From Deroplatys truncata (taxonomy: Eukaryota; Arthropoda; Insecta; Mantodea; Mantidae), in the NCBI GenBank assembly GCA_030765065.1, contig CM060983.1:51086067-51150066 (forward strand): a stretch of 64,000 nucleotides of DNA, read 5' to 3'. A program made the translations under genes and the position numbers. Below the pieces are notes generated by a model. That model did not search any database and had not been told where the DNA came from. It worked only from the letters and a program-made list of their open reading frames with translations. This document shows, one piece after another, positions 32,466-44,335 of this stretch (position 1 is the first letter of the stretch; each line of letters opens with the position of its first letter).

Positions 32466-33794
32466 TACCTTTTTACTTACTCTATTACCAACTAATATTC
32501 GATACCAGGATTTTACCGGAAATACACGTTTTGAGACTGCCTGAATAAAAAAAGCACTTTTTAGAAAAAAGACAAGTGTGTGTGTGTGTGTGTGCCTGAA
32601 TAGCATAACTCAAAAACAAATTGTTGGATAAATGCTAAACTTGATATTTAAGTCACAATCTTCTAAGGATACAACATGAAGATTAAAAGAAATGACCCCC
32701 AAACACACTTTAGATGGAACATTTTTCGAAAATTTGATTTTTTCAAAAATGGCTCAAACGAGTGTGGTTAAAATTCCAAGCCTTTAAATATCTTGCGATA
32801 GCCTCTTAAGTCCTATTCATTCTAAAGTACTTTTGCATAATTGGCAAACCGTAAGAAATAGTCAAAATGTTACTACACAAAAAAAATCTGATGTGTTACA
32901 CTCACATGACTTTCTCTACTCTTGTACAAACTATTTTTACAAACGCTTATTCTCCATATGCTTCATGTTAATCGAGATATCGAGATGTCAATCTTATTGA
33001 TAATTTTCTTGTAGATGCAAGGGGAATATGGTAGCTTTTAAGCGATTGTCAAATATTTTAACGCTGGTTGCTATGCGGCGCATTCCATTCTCTTTGCATG
33101 TCCAGGACATAAAAAAATGAATAACGAATTTGAGAAAAAGTATAAGTATTGGAAAATTTAAGGGAATAACAAGCAATATCTCGCAAACGGTTCACTCAAC
33201 AAAAGAAATGTATATGACATAAGTTGTGTATTTTAACGCGATCTACATTTTTTGTGTAGTAAAATTTTGTCTATCTCTTATGGTTTACCAGTTATGCAAA
33301 AGTCGTTCACAATGAAGAATACTTTTGGAAACATTCCCAGAAAATTCGAGATATACATTTCATTTGTCATGACATTATCTTAAACATATGATATTTTCAT
33401 CAAAATCGTTAGAGCCATTTTTGAGAAAATTAAAATTTTCGAAAAATCTTCCATGTAAAGGGTAGTCTGGGGTGGGGGGATTTTCTTGAAAACCTTCGTG
33501 TCGCATCTCTGGAAGATACTGAACCTAAATACCAAGTTTGGTGCTTATCCGACTGTTCGTTTTTGAGTTATGCTGTTCACAGACACACACACAGACACAC
33601 ACACACACAGACACACACACGGACATGTTTCCAAAAATGCTTTTTTTTGGATTCAGGAGGTCTCAAAACATGTATTTCCAGTGAAATCTCGGTATCGAAT
33701 TTTTGGGTGGAATGCAATACTTCCCCTACTTACTATACGTAGTAGAGAAAGCAAAAATGCATACCTTGTTAAAGCACACAGTTTATGTCCTTTT
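32466..33794 (-). mobile_element. HINE-like element, old copy split by a young one
   Basis: The old minus copy runs from TTTTTACTTACTCTATTACC to TTACTACACAAAA. It is interrupted at that A-run by the young copy at 32882-33757 and resumes as AAATGCATACC...TTTATGTCC before being cut off by the next old copy. The interrupted motif, ACTACACAAAAAATGTAGATC in other copies, shows that insertion used the A-run. Confidence 0.8.
32882..33757 (+). mobile_element. HINE-like element, young full copy
   Basis: AAAATCTGATGTGTTACACT to GTAGTAGAGAAAGCAAAAA, with all family landmarks and an expanded CA tract at 33581-33621. Because the host is itself a family member, both boundaries are defined to within the A-run. 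This is the best copy for element termini. Confidence 0.95.
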
Positions 33795-34654
33795 TACTTT
33801 CTCAACCACATACGTAGTAGGTAGAGAAGGTATTGCATTCCACCCAAAAATTCGATACCGATATTTCACCGAAATACATGTTTTGAGGCCCCTTAAATAG
33901 AAAAAATTATTTTTAGAAAAAGTTCCATCTATGTGTGTACAACATAGCTCGAAAACGAAAAGTCGGATAAATACTAAACTAGGTATTTCAAAGACGCGAC
34001 ACGAAGATTTTCAATAACAATCCCTCCCCCCCAAACTACCCTTTATGTACATGGAACGTTTTTAGAATTTTTTTTATTTTCTTTAAAATGGCTCTAGCAA
34101 TTTTTGATTAAAATATCATATATTAGAGATATTTACATGCCAAATAAAATTTTATTTTGAAATTTCTGGGTATAGTCTGTGAATTCCTCTTTATTAGGAA
34201 GGAATTTTGCGTAATCTTGCGTTAAGGGATAGACCAAAACGTACCACACAGAAAATTCTCTCTTTAAAACACACAATTTTTCACATACCTTTTTTGTGGC
34301 ATCAGCCATTTTCGAGGTATCCGTTATTAATGGTTCGAGTTGTTCAATACTTTGTCATTCTTTTAGAGTCCCATCGATTTTCAGTTGTTTCTCGTGATTC
34401 CATGGAAACATTATGGAATTTTAAGACCAGCGTATAGCGTCCAGTTCTTAAAACATTTGACTATCGCTGTTCCCTTTGTTTCTATAACGAAATGTTTAAT
34501 GTAGCTGTTTCTGCAAAGGTTTACTTGTATTAAAGTGTAGTACTTAGATAGAAAAATAAGCTTTAGTAAGAATAGTTTGTATACGTACTAATATACATAG
34601 GGAATACATGTGAATGCATCACACGTCAGTTTTTTTTTTTTTTTTTTTTTTTTT
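33795..34654 (-). mobile_element. HINE-like element, old full copy with poly-T end
   Basis: Starts TTTTTACTTTCTCAACCACA, has GTACAACATAGCTCGAAAAC, GGCTCTAGCAATTTTTGAT and CAGTTGTTTCTCGTGATTCC, and ends GTGAATGCATCACACGTCAG. A 25-bp T-run at 34630-34654 follows. Confidence 0.8.
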
Positions 34655-35774
34655 ACTACTACTACTTATGTTTTTCTCTTACGAAAAGTCATGCAAAGAG
34701 CCTGTAATGAATAATAAGCGTTTATAATAATAGTTCGAACAAGAGTGAGCAGAGAACGTCGTGTGAATGCAACACATAGCAATTTTTGTTCCAGAGGACC
34801 TAGAAAATACTATTGCTCTTTAAAGCTGTAGGTATATAAATGGTGGTCCAAGCAGCATATTTCTTTCACCCTCAGATCTCTACGAGTCAAAGCAAAAATA
34901 GGTTAAAACTTCAGGAGGATATGAAGTCCTGGTTATAACCCATATCGTTTGCTTTTTTTCTTCTTCTTCTTCTTTTTTGTTTTAACTTGCTGTAAACATC
35001 CTGACGTATTTCCTGTAAAATTAAAAGTTTCCTCGAGAAGAGGAAGAAAGATCGAGTCTGGGCACACAAAGAATGAAAGCAGCAGGTAAACAAATGCCGT
35101 CTGCCAAGCAATTCCGGCTTCTTGATTTTCGGATGTTGATGTTTTCCCTTTTCTTTGGAGCCTGTTATTTTTCCTGCCCTGAGTGTAAGTAAATTGCTTT
35201 CAAATTACCTTTCACAACCTTTCCTTTATTTTTTTTCCCAAACACGACCCTAAACTCTCGCCCTCGACCCTGCCTTCACATTTTTTTCTCTCTCTCTCTC
35301 TCTCCCCTCGACACCATAACAGGTAAAGATAAAAACATCTGCACAGCGCGCGGAGAGATTCGTTCCAAGTGTTCTTATCGGGAGAGCTAGCGAGGTGGGG
35401 GACGTGACAACGAAGATGTGCGGTCACTGAATTTATTGTCGTGGATGGCTAACGTTTAGCCTGAAGCCATCATGAATCTTCTCCGAAGTTTGTTTTAATG
35501 CAATTAAAGCTTTTCGTGTTCTTTGCTTCGTTTTTTGTATGATTTATTATTTGTGTAACCTTTTTAAAAACATTGTAATGGACTAGGGATGGTAAAATTT
35601 CGCTGACATCGCGTTATTAGAGCGGCATTTCGAAACGTATCAGTTCTATTACGTGGAGATGTAATCATATTAGTCCGTAAGCATTATCGAGAGTTCAGTT
35701 CTTGATTGTGTTCTAGTAATGCCTATTATTGTCTAGCTGTCTAACTCAGCATTGCACGGATGACCTAACATCTG
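34655..35774. other. No gene; (CT)n tract
   Basis: Contains a TTC-rich stretch near 34956-34975 and a (CT)n run at about 35288-35304. Open frames of 65-71 codons show no domains. Nothing else could be assigned. Confidence 0.4.
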
Positions 35775-35857
35775 CCTAGTATGTAGAGGAAGTATTGTTG
35801 GTGTTTGATATTCCGATAAAAATGTTTTGAGGTTCCTTGGATCTAAAAGTAAGCTTT
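35775..35857 (-). mobile_element. HINE-like 3' end fragment, old
   Basis: AGTATGTAGAGGAAGTATTG to GAGGTTCCTTGGATCTAAAA is the 3' end of an old minus copy, cut by the young copy that begins in its T/A-rich stretch. Confidence 0.6.
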
Positions 35858-36729
35858 TTACTTTCTCTACTACTATATTAAGTAGGGGAAGTATTGTATT
35901 CCACCCAAAAATTCGATACCGTGATTTCACCGGAAATATATATTTTGAGACACCCTGAAACCAAAAAAAGCATTTTTGGAAACATGTCCGTGTGTGTGTC
36001 TGTGTGTGTGTCTTGTGTGTGTGTCTGTGAACAGCATAACTCAGAAACGAACAGTCGGATAAACACTAAACTTGTTATTTAGGTTCAGTATCTTCCAAGG
36101 ATGCGACACGAAGGTTTTCAAGAAAATCCCCCCACCCCAGAGGACCCTTTACATGGAAGATTTTTCGAAAATTTTAATTTTCTCAAAAATGGCTGTAACG
36201 ATTTTGATTAAAATATCATATGTTTAAGATATTTTTATGACAAATAAAATGTATATCTTGAATTTCCTGGGAATGTCTCCAAAAGTATTCTTTATTGTGA
36301 ACGACTTTTGCATAACTGGTAAACCATAAGAGATAGACTAAATTTTACTACACAAAAAATTTAGATAGCGTTAAAATACACAATTTATGTCATATACATT
36401 TTTTTACTTGAGTGAACCATTTTCGAGATATTGCTTGTTATTTCCTTAAATTTTCCAATACTTATACTTTTTCTCAAATTCGTTATTCAATTTTTATGTC
36501 CTGGATATGCAAACAGAATAGAATGCGCCACATAGCAACCAGCGCTTAAAAGATTTGACTATCGCTTATAACCTACCATGTTCCCCTTGCATCTACAAGA
36601 AAATTAGCAATAAGATTGACATTTTGATATCTCGATTAACATGAAGCATATGGAGAATAAACGTTTGTAAAAATAGTTTGTACAAGAGTAGAGAAAGTCA
36701 TGTGAGTGTAGCACATCAGATTTTTTTAC
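35858..36729 (-). mobile_element. HINE-like element, young full copy
   Basis: From TTTTTACTTTCTCTACTACT to GTGAGTGTAGCACATCAGAT, with the GT tract at 35989-36026, CAAGAAAATCCCCCCACCCC and CTTGCATCTACAAGAAAATT. It sits between fragments of old copies in the same orientation. Confidence 0.9.
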
Positions 36730-38250
36730 TTCTGTAACACTTACCTATAGTAAGCAGAGGAAGTAGATTGCATTCCACCCAAAATTTCGGTATCGATATT
36801 TCACTGGAAGTACACGTTTTGAGCCTCTCTGGCATTTTTATCTTCTCTACCGCATACACAGTGGTTGCGAAGTTATTCTATTCCACCCAAAACTTCGATA
36901 CCGAGATTTCACAGGAAATACATGTTTTGAGGCACCCTGATTCCAAATAAGGCATTTTGGAAAAACATCCGTGTGTGTCTGTGAACATCCTAACTCAAAA
37001 ATAAGAAGTTGGATAAATACCAAACTTGGTATTTAGATTTTCTAAAAAATGGCTCAAACGATTTTGATTAAAATCTCGTACATTCATATATGAAGGATAA
37101 TTACATGACATATAAAATGTATATTTTGAATTTTCGGGGAATAACCTATGAAGTCCTTTTCATTTGTAAGCACCTTTGTATAATCTTGCTTAAGTGGTAA
37201 ACATTAAGCGATAGACGAAAACGTACTGCACAGAAAAATGCAGATTTCTTTAAAATACACCATTTATTTAAAACAAGTTTGTTGTTGTTGCACGGGTCGT
37301 TTCTGAGATATCCCTTAGTAAAGGTCCGAATTGTTGATTTCATCGTCATTCTCTTAAAAGTCCTTTCAAGGTTCAGTTGTTTCTCGCGATTGTATGGAAA
37401 CAGTATGGAATTTTAAGATCAGCGTATAGCGTCCAGTTCTTAAACATTTCTCTGTCGCTGTTGTATCTATAACGAAATGATAATTTAACTTTTTCTGCAA
37501 AGCTTTATTTGATAAAGAAAATAAGCTCGAGTAGGCTAATTTGCATACCCACTAATAAACAATATAGGTTAGAGAAAGTCATGTGAATGTATTATATTAA
37601 TGTTTTTACTTTCTATGCTACTTCATATAGTAAGCAGAAGAAATATGCACTTCACACAAAAATTTGACATCGACACTTCACCGGAAATATACGTTTTGAC
37701 GCCCCAGCAACCCGAAAAAAAACTTTTAGAAAAAGGTCCGTGTGTGTGTCTGTGTCCGCGCACCGTGCCTGAGAACTTAAAACGAAAAGTCGATTAAATA
37801 CCAAACTTGGTATAGTTCAGCATTTTCTAGGAATAACACATGAACGTTTTCAAGAAAATGTTCCTAACAATTTGATTAAAACACAATATGCTTAAAATTT
37901 TGCACAACAAATGTTTGCCTTGCTTTTTCTATGTGTAACCTGTGAAGATCTTTTCACTCTGGTTAACTTTTATATCATTTGTAAACATTAAGTCTTTTAC
38001 AACACAATAGATGGTAGATTTTATTAAAGCACACAATTTATCTTAGATAAACTTTATGTAGTATTAAGTATTTCCGAGATATTCTTTGTTATTGGTTTGA
38101 ATTTTCAGGTGATAAGTCGCAATTCGCTTTTTAAAAATCTGACTAGTGTATGCTTCTTAATTTACAACGAACTTTGTAACGAAAGTTTACCTCGATTAAG
38201 AAGAAGTAGATACAAGGATAAGCTTTAGATACCATAATTATTGACAGGAA
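36730..38250 (-). mobile_element. Series of three old HINE-like copies
   Basis: New 3'-end signatures appear at about 36729 (a short one), 36833 (ATCTTCTCTACCGCATACAC) and 37606 (TTTTTACTTTCTATGCTACT). The middle copy reaches its 5' end at about 37585 (GAGAAAGTCATGTGAATGTA). The last one decays near 38215. All are in the same orientation, as if the T-rich border of one copy served as the target of the next. Confidence 0.7.
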
Positions 38251-39130
38251 GATATAAATAATTAAATGAAGAACTGATAGTAAGATAAAGAAATAATTGC
38301 AATAAATAATTTTCTTATGTTAAACCAATGTAGAATGTAACAAGCCTGAGTTGAAAGATCTGTCCGGGAGGAAAAAGAAAAGGTAATTAGCAAGTCATGC
38401 TAGAAAAAAGTCATTAGCGATAAGCGAACGCGCTAGGAATAGAGATTCCTGGAATGAAGTTAAGGGGTGAATTCAGTACGTTTGAAACTGCACGGAGCCG
38501 TTCGGAAAAATTGAGAAGGTGAAAGAATTCTGAAAATTTGGTTAAAAAATTAAAAGTTGTGTCTCAGAAGCGTAAGATTGGGCAACGTATACTGTAGGAA
38601 GTTTGGTGGGGTAGTTCTAAAGTAGTCGGAGCTTAAGTAATAAAAGAGCGTGTATTGTTAAAATTAGAGTCTTACCTTTATTTTCTTCGTGTACAGCCTT
38701 AGGGGTTTACAGTCTTTTACGGTAATCGGCACTTCGCAGCGCCTAAGACCGAGCTGGGTTATCAGGTAGCCGAGAGGGCTTTTGCCGTTAAGCATTTTAG
38801 CGACTCACAGCAAGTTACGCTTCTAGTTTCTTGTATTGCGAAAACAATATTTAAATCCCATTAAATTTCTCAGTCAATTTAAACTGATTAAAATCCTTCA
38901 GGTTACTCTCACCGTACCCTAAGAAAGATGTCATAGCTCTATAACTAGCGCAAAACTTCTGGAATCGTGACCTTGATTGCCACCCCAGTTGCCGAGCCTA
39001 GGAATGGTTTATGTTTAGCTTAATCAACGAAAGTGATATAACACCTTTGCTTACTCACAGTGCGTAGCACATACAGTCTGCATAGAAAGTGTCCGCATCT
39101 TGTAATTTTAAAGAGAGCAGTACGTAAATA
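38251..39130. other. Unclassified, no gene
   Basis: Two AATAAA-type sites near 38300 and 38640 and a moderately GC-rich middle (38690-38800). I looked for an LTR here because of a TGTAACAAGCC start at 38339 but found no matching terminus or duplication. It lies upstream of the transposase remnant and may contain its 5' end. Confidence 0.3.
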
Positions 39131-39147
39131 GTGCTTATTTTATATTT

Positions 39148-40190
39148 GTGATATTTATAACCATGGCTTCTACGTTTTCAAAGTTAAATGGTAAGGTATT
39201 ACGTATTCAAAAAAGGAAAATAATTGCAAATGTCCTCGACTTCATGAAGCAAGAAGCAGAGATGAAGGAAGAAAATATATGTTTACCCGAGTTCCACAAA
39301 AACCTTAAGAGAGTGAAAGAAAGAGTAGCCAAAGCAACTGGTGTTTCACTGAGTTCCGTTTCCAGAGTTCTCAAAGATAAGAAAAACCATATGGATGAAA
39401 GAGTACCATTTGACACACCTGTGAAGAAACATAAGGTCCCTAAACGTATTACAGAAATAAACGATTTCCACAAATGCGTCATTCGGCGCACCATTCACAA
39501 TTTCTATGTAGAAGAAAAAACTGTGCCAACAATAAGCAGATTGCTCATCAATCTGAAAGATGTCATAAATGTTCAAGGTGGTGCTACAAGTCTCAAATCC
39601 CGGCTATAGCACTGAATTTTGCAGTCTGATTCTCAGAAAAATTAAAAAAGATGTTGACCACGTTGATACCTGCCTGTTGGGTCTATTCTGGTTATCGACA
39701 ATGCTTCACAATGTGGCAACACTCAAATTGACAAACAACCTACCTCAAATTCCTTGAAAGAACAAATGAAAACCTGGTTGCTTAGGCATAATATAGCTTT
39801 TGATGAAAGCATGAGTAAAACAAATATAACTTAGTTAAAGCCAACAAATCCCTTCAGAAGTCATAACTCATAATTAATCTGGGCTGATGTCAAAAACTGG
39901 GTGGCCTGCAGAAATATCGCTTTTAAACTAAAACATGTGGAGCAGTTATGTCGCCAGCGATTTTCAGAAATTGGAAGGTCAGAATGGGAAAATGTATGTC
40001 GATATGTTGAATAAATTGAGAATCATTATTTCAAAAAATACGGAATTGCAGATCAATTAGAAAAAATTCTCACCCAGGATAATGGTGCAGAAAGTAGCGA
40101 CAGCAGTGATGGCGGCAATGATGTGAGTGATTCCGCAGAAGAGGAAGGGCTGTCAGGTGTGGAAGAACTGGAGGCAGATGGTTGACAGTG
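39148..40190 (+). pseudogene. IS630/Tc1-mariner-type transposase remnant
   Basis: The N-terminal part, from MASTFSKLNGKVLRIQ (Met near 39163), gives about 145 codons with a helix-turn-helix core (RVAKATGVSLSSVSRV) and then VIRRTIHNFYVEEKTVPTIS. This matches a transposase group common in insects (start MASSSKLNGKVxxIQ, and HEFYxxEKTVPT). The frame stops at 39607. Downstream, other frames give VIDNASQCGNTQIDK with the second catalytic Asp, TSNSLKEQMKTWLL, and then LIWADVKNWVACRN. It closes with an acidic tail (AESSDSSDGGNDVSDSAEEE) ending TGA at 40183. The segment with the first catalytic Asp is deleted. Terminal repeats were not found. Confidence 0.75.
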
Positions 40191-40639
40191 TTTTTATATT
40201 AAGGGCATTTTACAGCAGGGGATTTAAATATACTGTATATAACTATAAGTTTATCGTGTAGTGCAGTGCATAACCGGTGTGCGGAAATTTGACAATGACT
40301 GTCCCACGCACTCCTGCAGCATGCAGACGACCGGTCACCTCTTGATCTGGTATGTAACTCGCTTCATAGCTGTCATTAAGATTTTCACGTGTCTAGAACT
40401 GTTGCGCCAGTTATACCACTGGAGCAGCTGGCTACGAGATAACATCAGAAGCACGTAAAGTATGCAGCTTTAAAATTGAAAAAAATTCAATTAACGTAGT
40501 GGGTTATCACATTTTTAAGAATGATTGTTAGGAGTGTGATCGGGATTTCTGAGCTTGTGATCTAAGGCACGATAGGAGTAGCTAACCTATCAAAATTAAG
40601 GATCGCAGGATCGAATACCGGTAAAGTGAATATTAACCG
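40191..40639. other. No gene; 3' flank of the transposase remnant
   Basis: Probably still transposon UTR at its left. A GTGCGGAAATTTGACAATG stretch near 40278 could belong to its terminus, but no inverted partner was matched with confidence. Confidence 0.3.
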
Positions 40640-41155
40640 AGCAGGACGACTCAGGCGGTAGTGTCTGTGGCCCGCATTCGTGAGGTCGTGGAATCGATTC
40701 CTGTGGCCGACCCTTGACCCATGGGTTTTTTCGAGGGGTTTCCCCAAATCGCTAGGCGAATACTGGGAAGGGTCATTAAGTCCCCCTAATTTCCTGTCCC
40801 TCCATTTCACCTCCATTCTCATTTCAGTTCACGTTTCACTCGCTTGGTCTCTTTCAGGGTTGTACGTGGCTTGGCAGAGGAAAAGGACGCTCTATGGAAA
40901 TCTTCGTCCCCGGAATGGTGGCGGTCCCCCAGGGAATATGTAAGCCCACAGTGGAAGGAAAAACCGGCTGCACCAGCGCCCATGCGGGAGTTTAAATCTG
41001 TAAATGGTAGGGACACTGCCCTTTGCCTGTCGTGCCCCCTGGTCCGACCGCCCTCTGTCTCCTCTCATCCTATCCCTCCCTGCCGATGCTGCCCGTCCGG
41101 AGCACAGGTACGAAAGATCTATGTAGGCCGACCTGCTAAGTTCCACTCCGCATTG
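40640..41155 (+). mobile_element. SINE-B copy with long body
   Basis: The head reads GCAGGACGACTCAGGCGGTA and a B-box-like GAATCGATTCC at 40691-40701. The body has GGGTTTTTTCGAGGGGTTTC and CATTTCACCTCCATTCTCAT, then CGTACGTGGCTTGGCAGAGG-like sequence and a GC-rich 3' part up to about 41150. It is followed by a short HINE-like 5' end (AGAGTGAGTAGAGAAAGTCT, about 41166). Confidence 0.65.
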
Positions 41156-41440
41156 AAATCTAATCCTAATAGAGTGAGTAGAGAAAGTCTTGTAAATGCA
41201 ACAAAGTGTTTTTTTCTGTTTACTCATAATCATTTGCCAGTAATGGTTTAATATAGTTTTTGGACGGCCACACTATAATACACTGATTGTTTGTGACGTA
41301 ACTGAGATCAGTATTATGGTCAGCGACTCATTATGATCCTACTCGGCGGCGCAACCTGCTCGCCTATACCGTTTTACACTTTCAAAGCAGCAATCCACTG
41401 GGATCCGTTATCCAGATAAATAATGAAACATGGTATTGAA

Positions 41441-41770
41441 AATAAAATAAATATATTTCAATATAATCAGCTGAAAAATTCAATACTAAAGCCGGGGTTT
41501 GAACACGTTTCTTCCGCTCTCCTTGCAGTTGCTCTAACCATTGCGCTACTGTGGGACATCGAATTCCCCAAATGTTGTTTCCCAGATAGAGCACCAAAGC
41601 ATCTCACTAGAGATGACAATCTCATTGGCGAGCTGCCATCTTAAGTACTTTATTACTGGGTGCTTATAGGTCTCTTAAGGTTTTCTTGTTAATTATATAT
41701 ATAATTAATTGAAATTAATTATACTTTTTAAAGACCTTAGCCTGGTCTTGGCATGTTTTTTATATTTTCT
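41441..41770 (-). mobile_element. SINE-D copy (tRNA-derived), dimer-like
   Basis: On the minus strand the A box is TAGCGCAATGG (41538-41548) and the B box is GTTCAAACCCC (41494-41504). To the right, ATCTCACTAGAGATGACAAT, TCTCTTAAGGTTTTC and AAAGACCTTAGCCTGGTCTT are shared with the 63.5-kb element. The last block belongs to a SINE tail in the opposite sense, so this copy too looks like two head-sharing units joined. Confidence 0.7.
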
Positions 41771-42555
41771 TTATTGAAATTTTAATATCCTAATAAATTG
41801 AGTTTATTTCCTTTGCTTCAATGTGTGTTGCTTTCACGTTACCTGCAAAAAACCAATAAATACGGCGTGGACTCCATAATAATGCCATCTGTAGAATTAC
41901 TCGCAAACATGGTGATAGTCCTGTGAGCATTGACTTACAGACAATTAGCAAGGTAATATCTTTTTGTAAATACTTAACGTTTTGAAATTATAGTGTGGTC
42001 GACCAAAAACGTTGTAGGCAGCTTGACTATAATGGTAATAAATACGCTCGTATGATAATCGCTCGTTTCATAAAATACTCGAGTCTTAATTACTACCATT
42101 TATAGTCTCGTCAATCAATACGCTATAATATCACGGTTTGTCCTCTGAGAGTGAAAACAAGCAAGTCGATGTAGTTATATTAATCATGATTTTACAAGCG
42201 CAATAAGAAATAAAGTAAGTAAACGCTAACACTATGGTCTGCAACGCTCCACAGCGACATTGGCATTCCAGAACTTGTTAAGAATATTACTGCATGACAA
42301 AAAACAGCGATGATGTTTACGTCACTTCCAGGTTAGTGATACAGAAATGCAAACACACCAGCACTGGACCCACGACGAGGTCAGTACGCCTGACTGCTTT
42401 GTCATTATAGGTTAATGCTGATAAAAGTTCATAATAGTAGACTTTTAGCTGAAAACTGCTCTGTTAATATAAATATGAAATGATTTTATAGGTTTATTTA
42501 AAATAACCGAAAGTAGGAAATGTTGGGGAGGGTAAATTACGCGTACCTATGCTTA
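41771..42555. other. No gene recognised
   Basis: AT-rich spacer without ORFs. A weak GGCCACACTATAATACACTG block at 41262 recurs near 51980 (CCGCACTATAATACGCTAAT), suggesting an unnamed repeat around SINE-D copies. Confidence 0.35.
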
Positions 42556-42556
42556 C

Positions 42557-42850
42557 CAGTGAGGTGGCGCCGCGGTAATGTTGTATGACTCGCATTCGGG
42601 AGGTCCCGAGTTCGATCTGGCGGCCACCCACTCCGAAACATGTTTTTTTTTTGTTTCCTCGAGTCGGCAGATACTAGGGTGGTCTCTTGTCTACCACACC
42701 TCTCCTGCCCCCTCATATCCTGTACCCATCATCTTCCTTGTCATCTGTTTCAGGGTTGTAGTACAAGGCGGCGGTGTTCGGCGGGTTGAGCGGTGGCTGT
42801 GCGCTCTGCAGACGTTTCTTCCTGATGTCATTCTAGGGACATGTTGAACG
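42557..42850 (+). mobile_element. SINE-B-like copy
   Basis: The head reads GAGGTGGCGCCGCGGTAATG and the B-box-like segment is GAGTTCGATCTGG (about 42608-42620). Then come GTTTCCTCGAGTCGGCAG and CATCTGTTTCAGGGTTGTAG, comparable to the SINE-B body at 40640 (CTCTTTCAGGGTTGTACG). Confidence 0.55.
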
Positions 42851-42859
42851 AAGGTCTAC

Positions 42860-43590
42860 CAGGGCAGAGCCTTAGCCCAAGCCCCTCTGCTGTAACCAGG
42901 ATTAGCGCCAGCCGAGTGGCTCTCCAACCGTGAGGGTTTCCCTTTGGGCCAATACCTCGAGTCTAAAAATCCTCCCCGCTTGCGTGAGGATGGAAGTGGT
43001 TACGCCACATAAGCGCGACATCCCCAAAGGGCGACTACCGAAAACCTCGGTGCGGCCGACAGCAATCTAGCATGCCGTCTACTGGCTCTCCAGGGCGGCA
43101 CCGGAGGACATTGAGGCGTCTCACAACCCCTCCTGCATGGAAACCCATACAGACGTATCCAATCTCCCACGGTTCTCGGGAACCACTGCCCCGCCGAGTC
43201 CAACCCAATCCGAACGTTCGGCCTGACGTACTTCTAGTAACGTCAGAAGCACCACGAGTGCTCAGGGTCCGCAGCGCCCGCACCACGGCAGCTAAAGGGG
43301 TCGGTGACCTTCCACTACGAGGTCGTTCTAGGGACAGCTTGGTTAGGATCAACCTCCGGGTGCTTTCAGGGAACCCCGGAGGCTAAGGACCTATGGATAG
43401 GCCAGCCCGGGCTGTGTTGCATCCGTTCAGTTGGAAACATTAAGGATCTCGTCCATGCTTGCGTAAGACCTCATCCGGATTCCTCCCTCCCAGGGGTCAC
43501 GGTAGAAGTACAAGGTGCCGGATGACCTGCGTGTGGTGCTCTGCCCCACTTTCGGCGGCCCCTAAGTTCGTCAGTAACTTTACCTTTCAC
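42860..43590. repeat. GC-rich unclassified repeat, copy 1
   Basis: A distinctly GC-rich block with no usable ORF beyond about 105 codons. Its part 42960-43215 is similar to the reverse complement of 60725-61010, with shared strings CTCTCCAGG, CGGCACCGGAGGA, CGTCTCA and GAGTCCAACCCAATCCGAA. The family is unknown. The Penelope-like motif directly after it suggests a retroelement end, but that link is conjecture. Confidence 0.55.
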
Positions 43591-43599
43591 CCCTATGTT

Positions 43600-43690
43600 T
43601 TGGGACTTGATGGCCGTGATCCAGGTGCATGCCAGCAGTTGAGCTCTGAAGATGCGAAACGTCGGAATCTTTTCTTAGTTGCTATATCAT
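43600..43690 (+). mobile_element. Penelope-like hammerhead motif, reduced
   Basis: CTGAAGA at 43646-43652, then only TG before CGAAACGTCGG (43655-43665): the same conserved boxes as at 19554 but with stem II lost. The match of both boxes and the downstream CGG supports a common source. It could not cleave without stem II. Confidence 0.45.
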
Positions 43691-43850
43691 AAACACCCAT
43701 GTATTTATATTGCTTACAATAGAGGTCTGCAGAAGCCGAAATTTTCGGCCCAGCCCGACTAGGCCAGGGCGGAACGAACATGAGTCCGGCCCCGAGCAGG
43801 TTAAACTACCATCCGGTCGGGGTCCGATTGTCTAATGTTATTTTAAATGA

Positions 43851-43897
<47 letters not shown>

Positions 43898-44335
43898 CAC
43901 GAAATTATAGAGGGAGTCTTATAGCATGTGTCCAGCGATTTTCAAAGTTTGTAGTTTACTCTACATTACTCTGTGATTACTCTATGTCTGAGGTAGGACA
44001 TTCTACTTCCGGTAGTTCCAGCTATACAGTTCTAAAATAATAAGTGTTACAACTTTGCTTTAACGCGGTCGTTCCAGGATTTTTATAACCGACTCCAAAA
44101 TGATGCTCTGATCGTAGAGAATACATAGCGTTACAATAGAACTATTACAAGTATGTCATACAAGAACTTGGAACCGTCTCTTCTTCAATAGAGGGCAAAT
44201 GTACACTAGAACATTATCAGGCATTCAACTTGAATTATGCTATTGCCTTTTTGTGATACCCCTGGGAAAGCAACTGCTGTTTTGGAACATGCAATAAGGT
44301 AAAGTAATGAATAATGGTATAACTTTAGGGGATAG
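43691..44335. other. No gene; (TTA)n at 43854-43896
   Basis: A (TTA)n microsatellite of about 14 units and otherwise unassigned AT-rich sequence. No domain was found in the 86-codon frame that runs over the microsatellite. Confidence 0.5.

Noticed and set aside
38339-39000. Possible LTR starting TGTAACAAGCC
   Set aside because: No CA terminus with a matching 4-6 bp duplication could be found, and no relative exists in the window.
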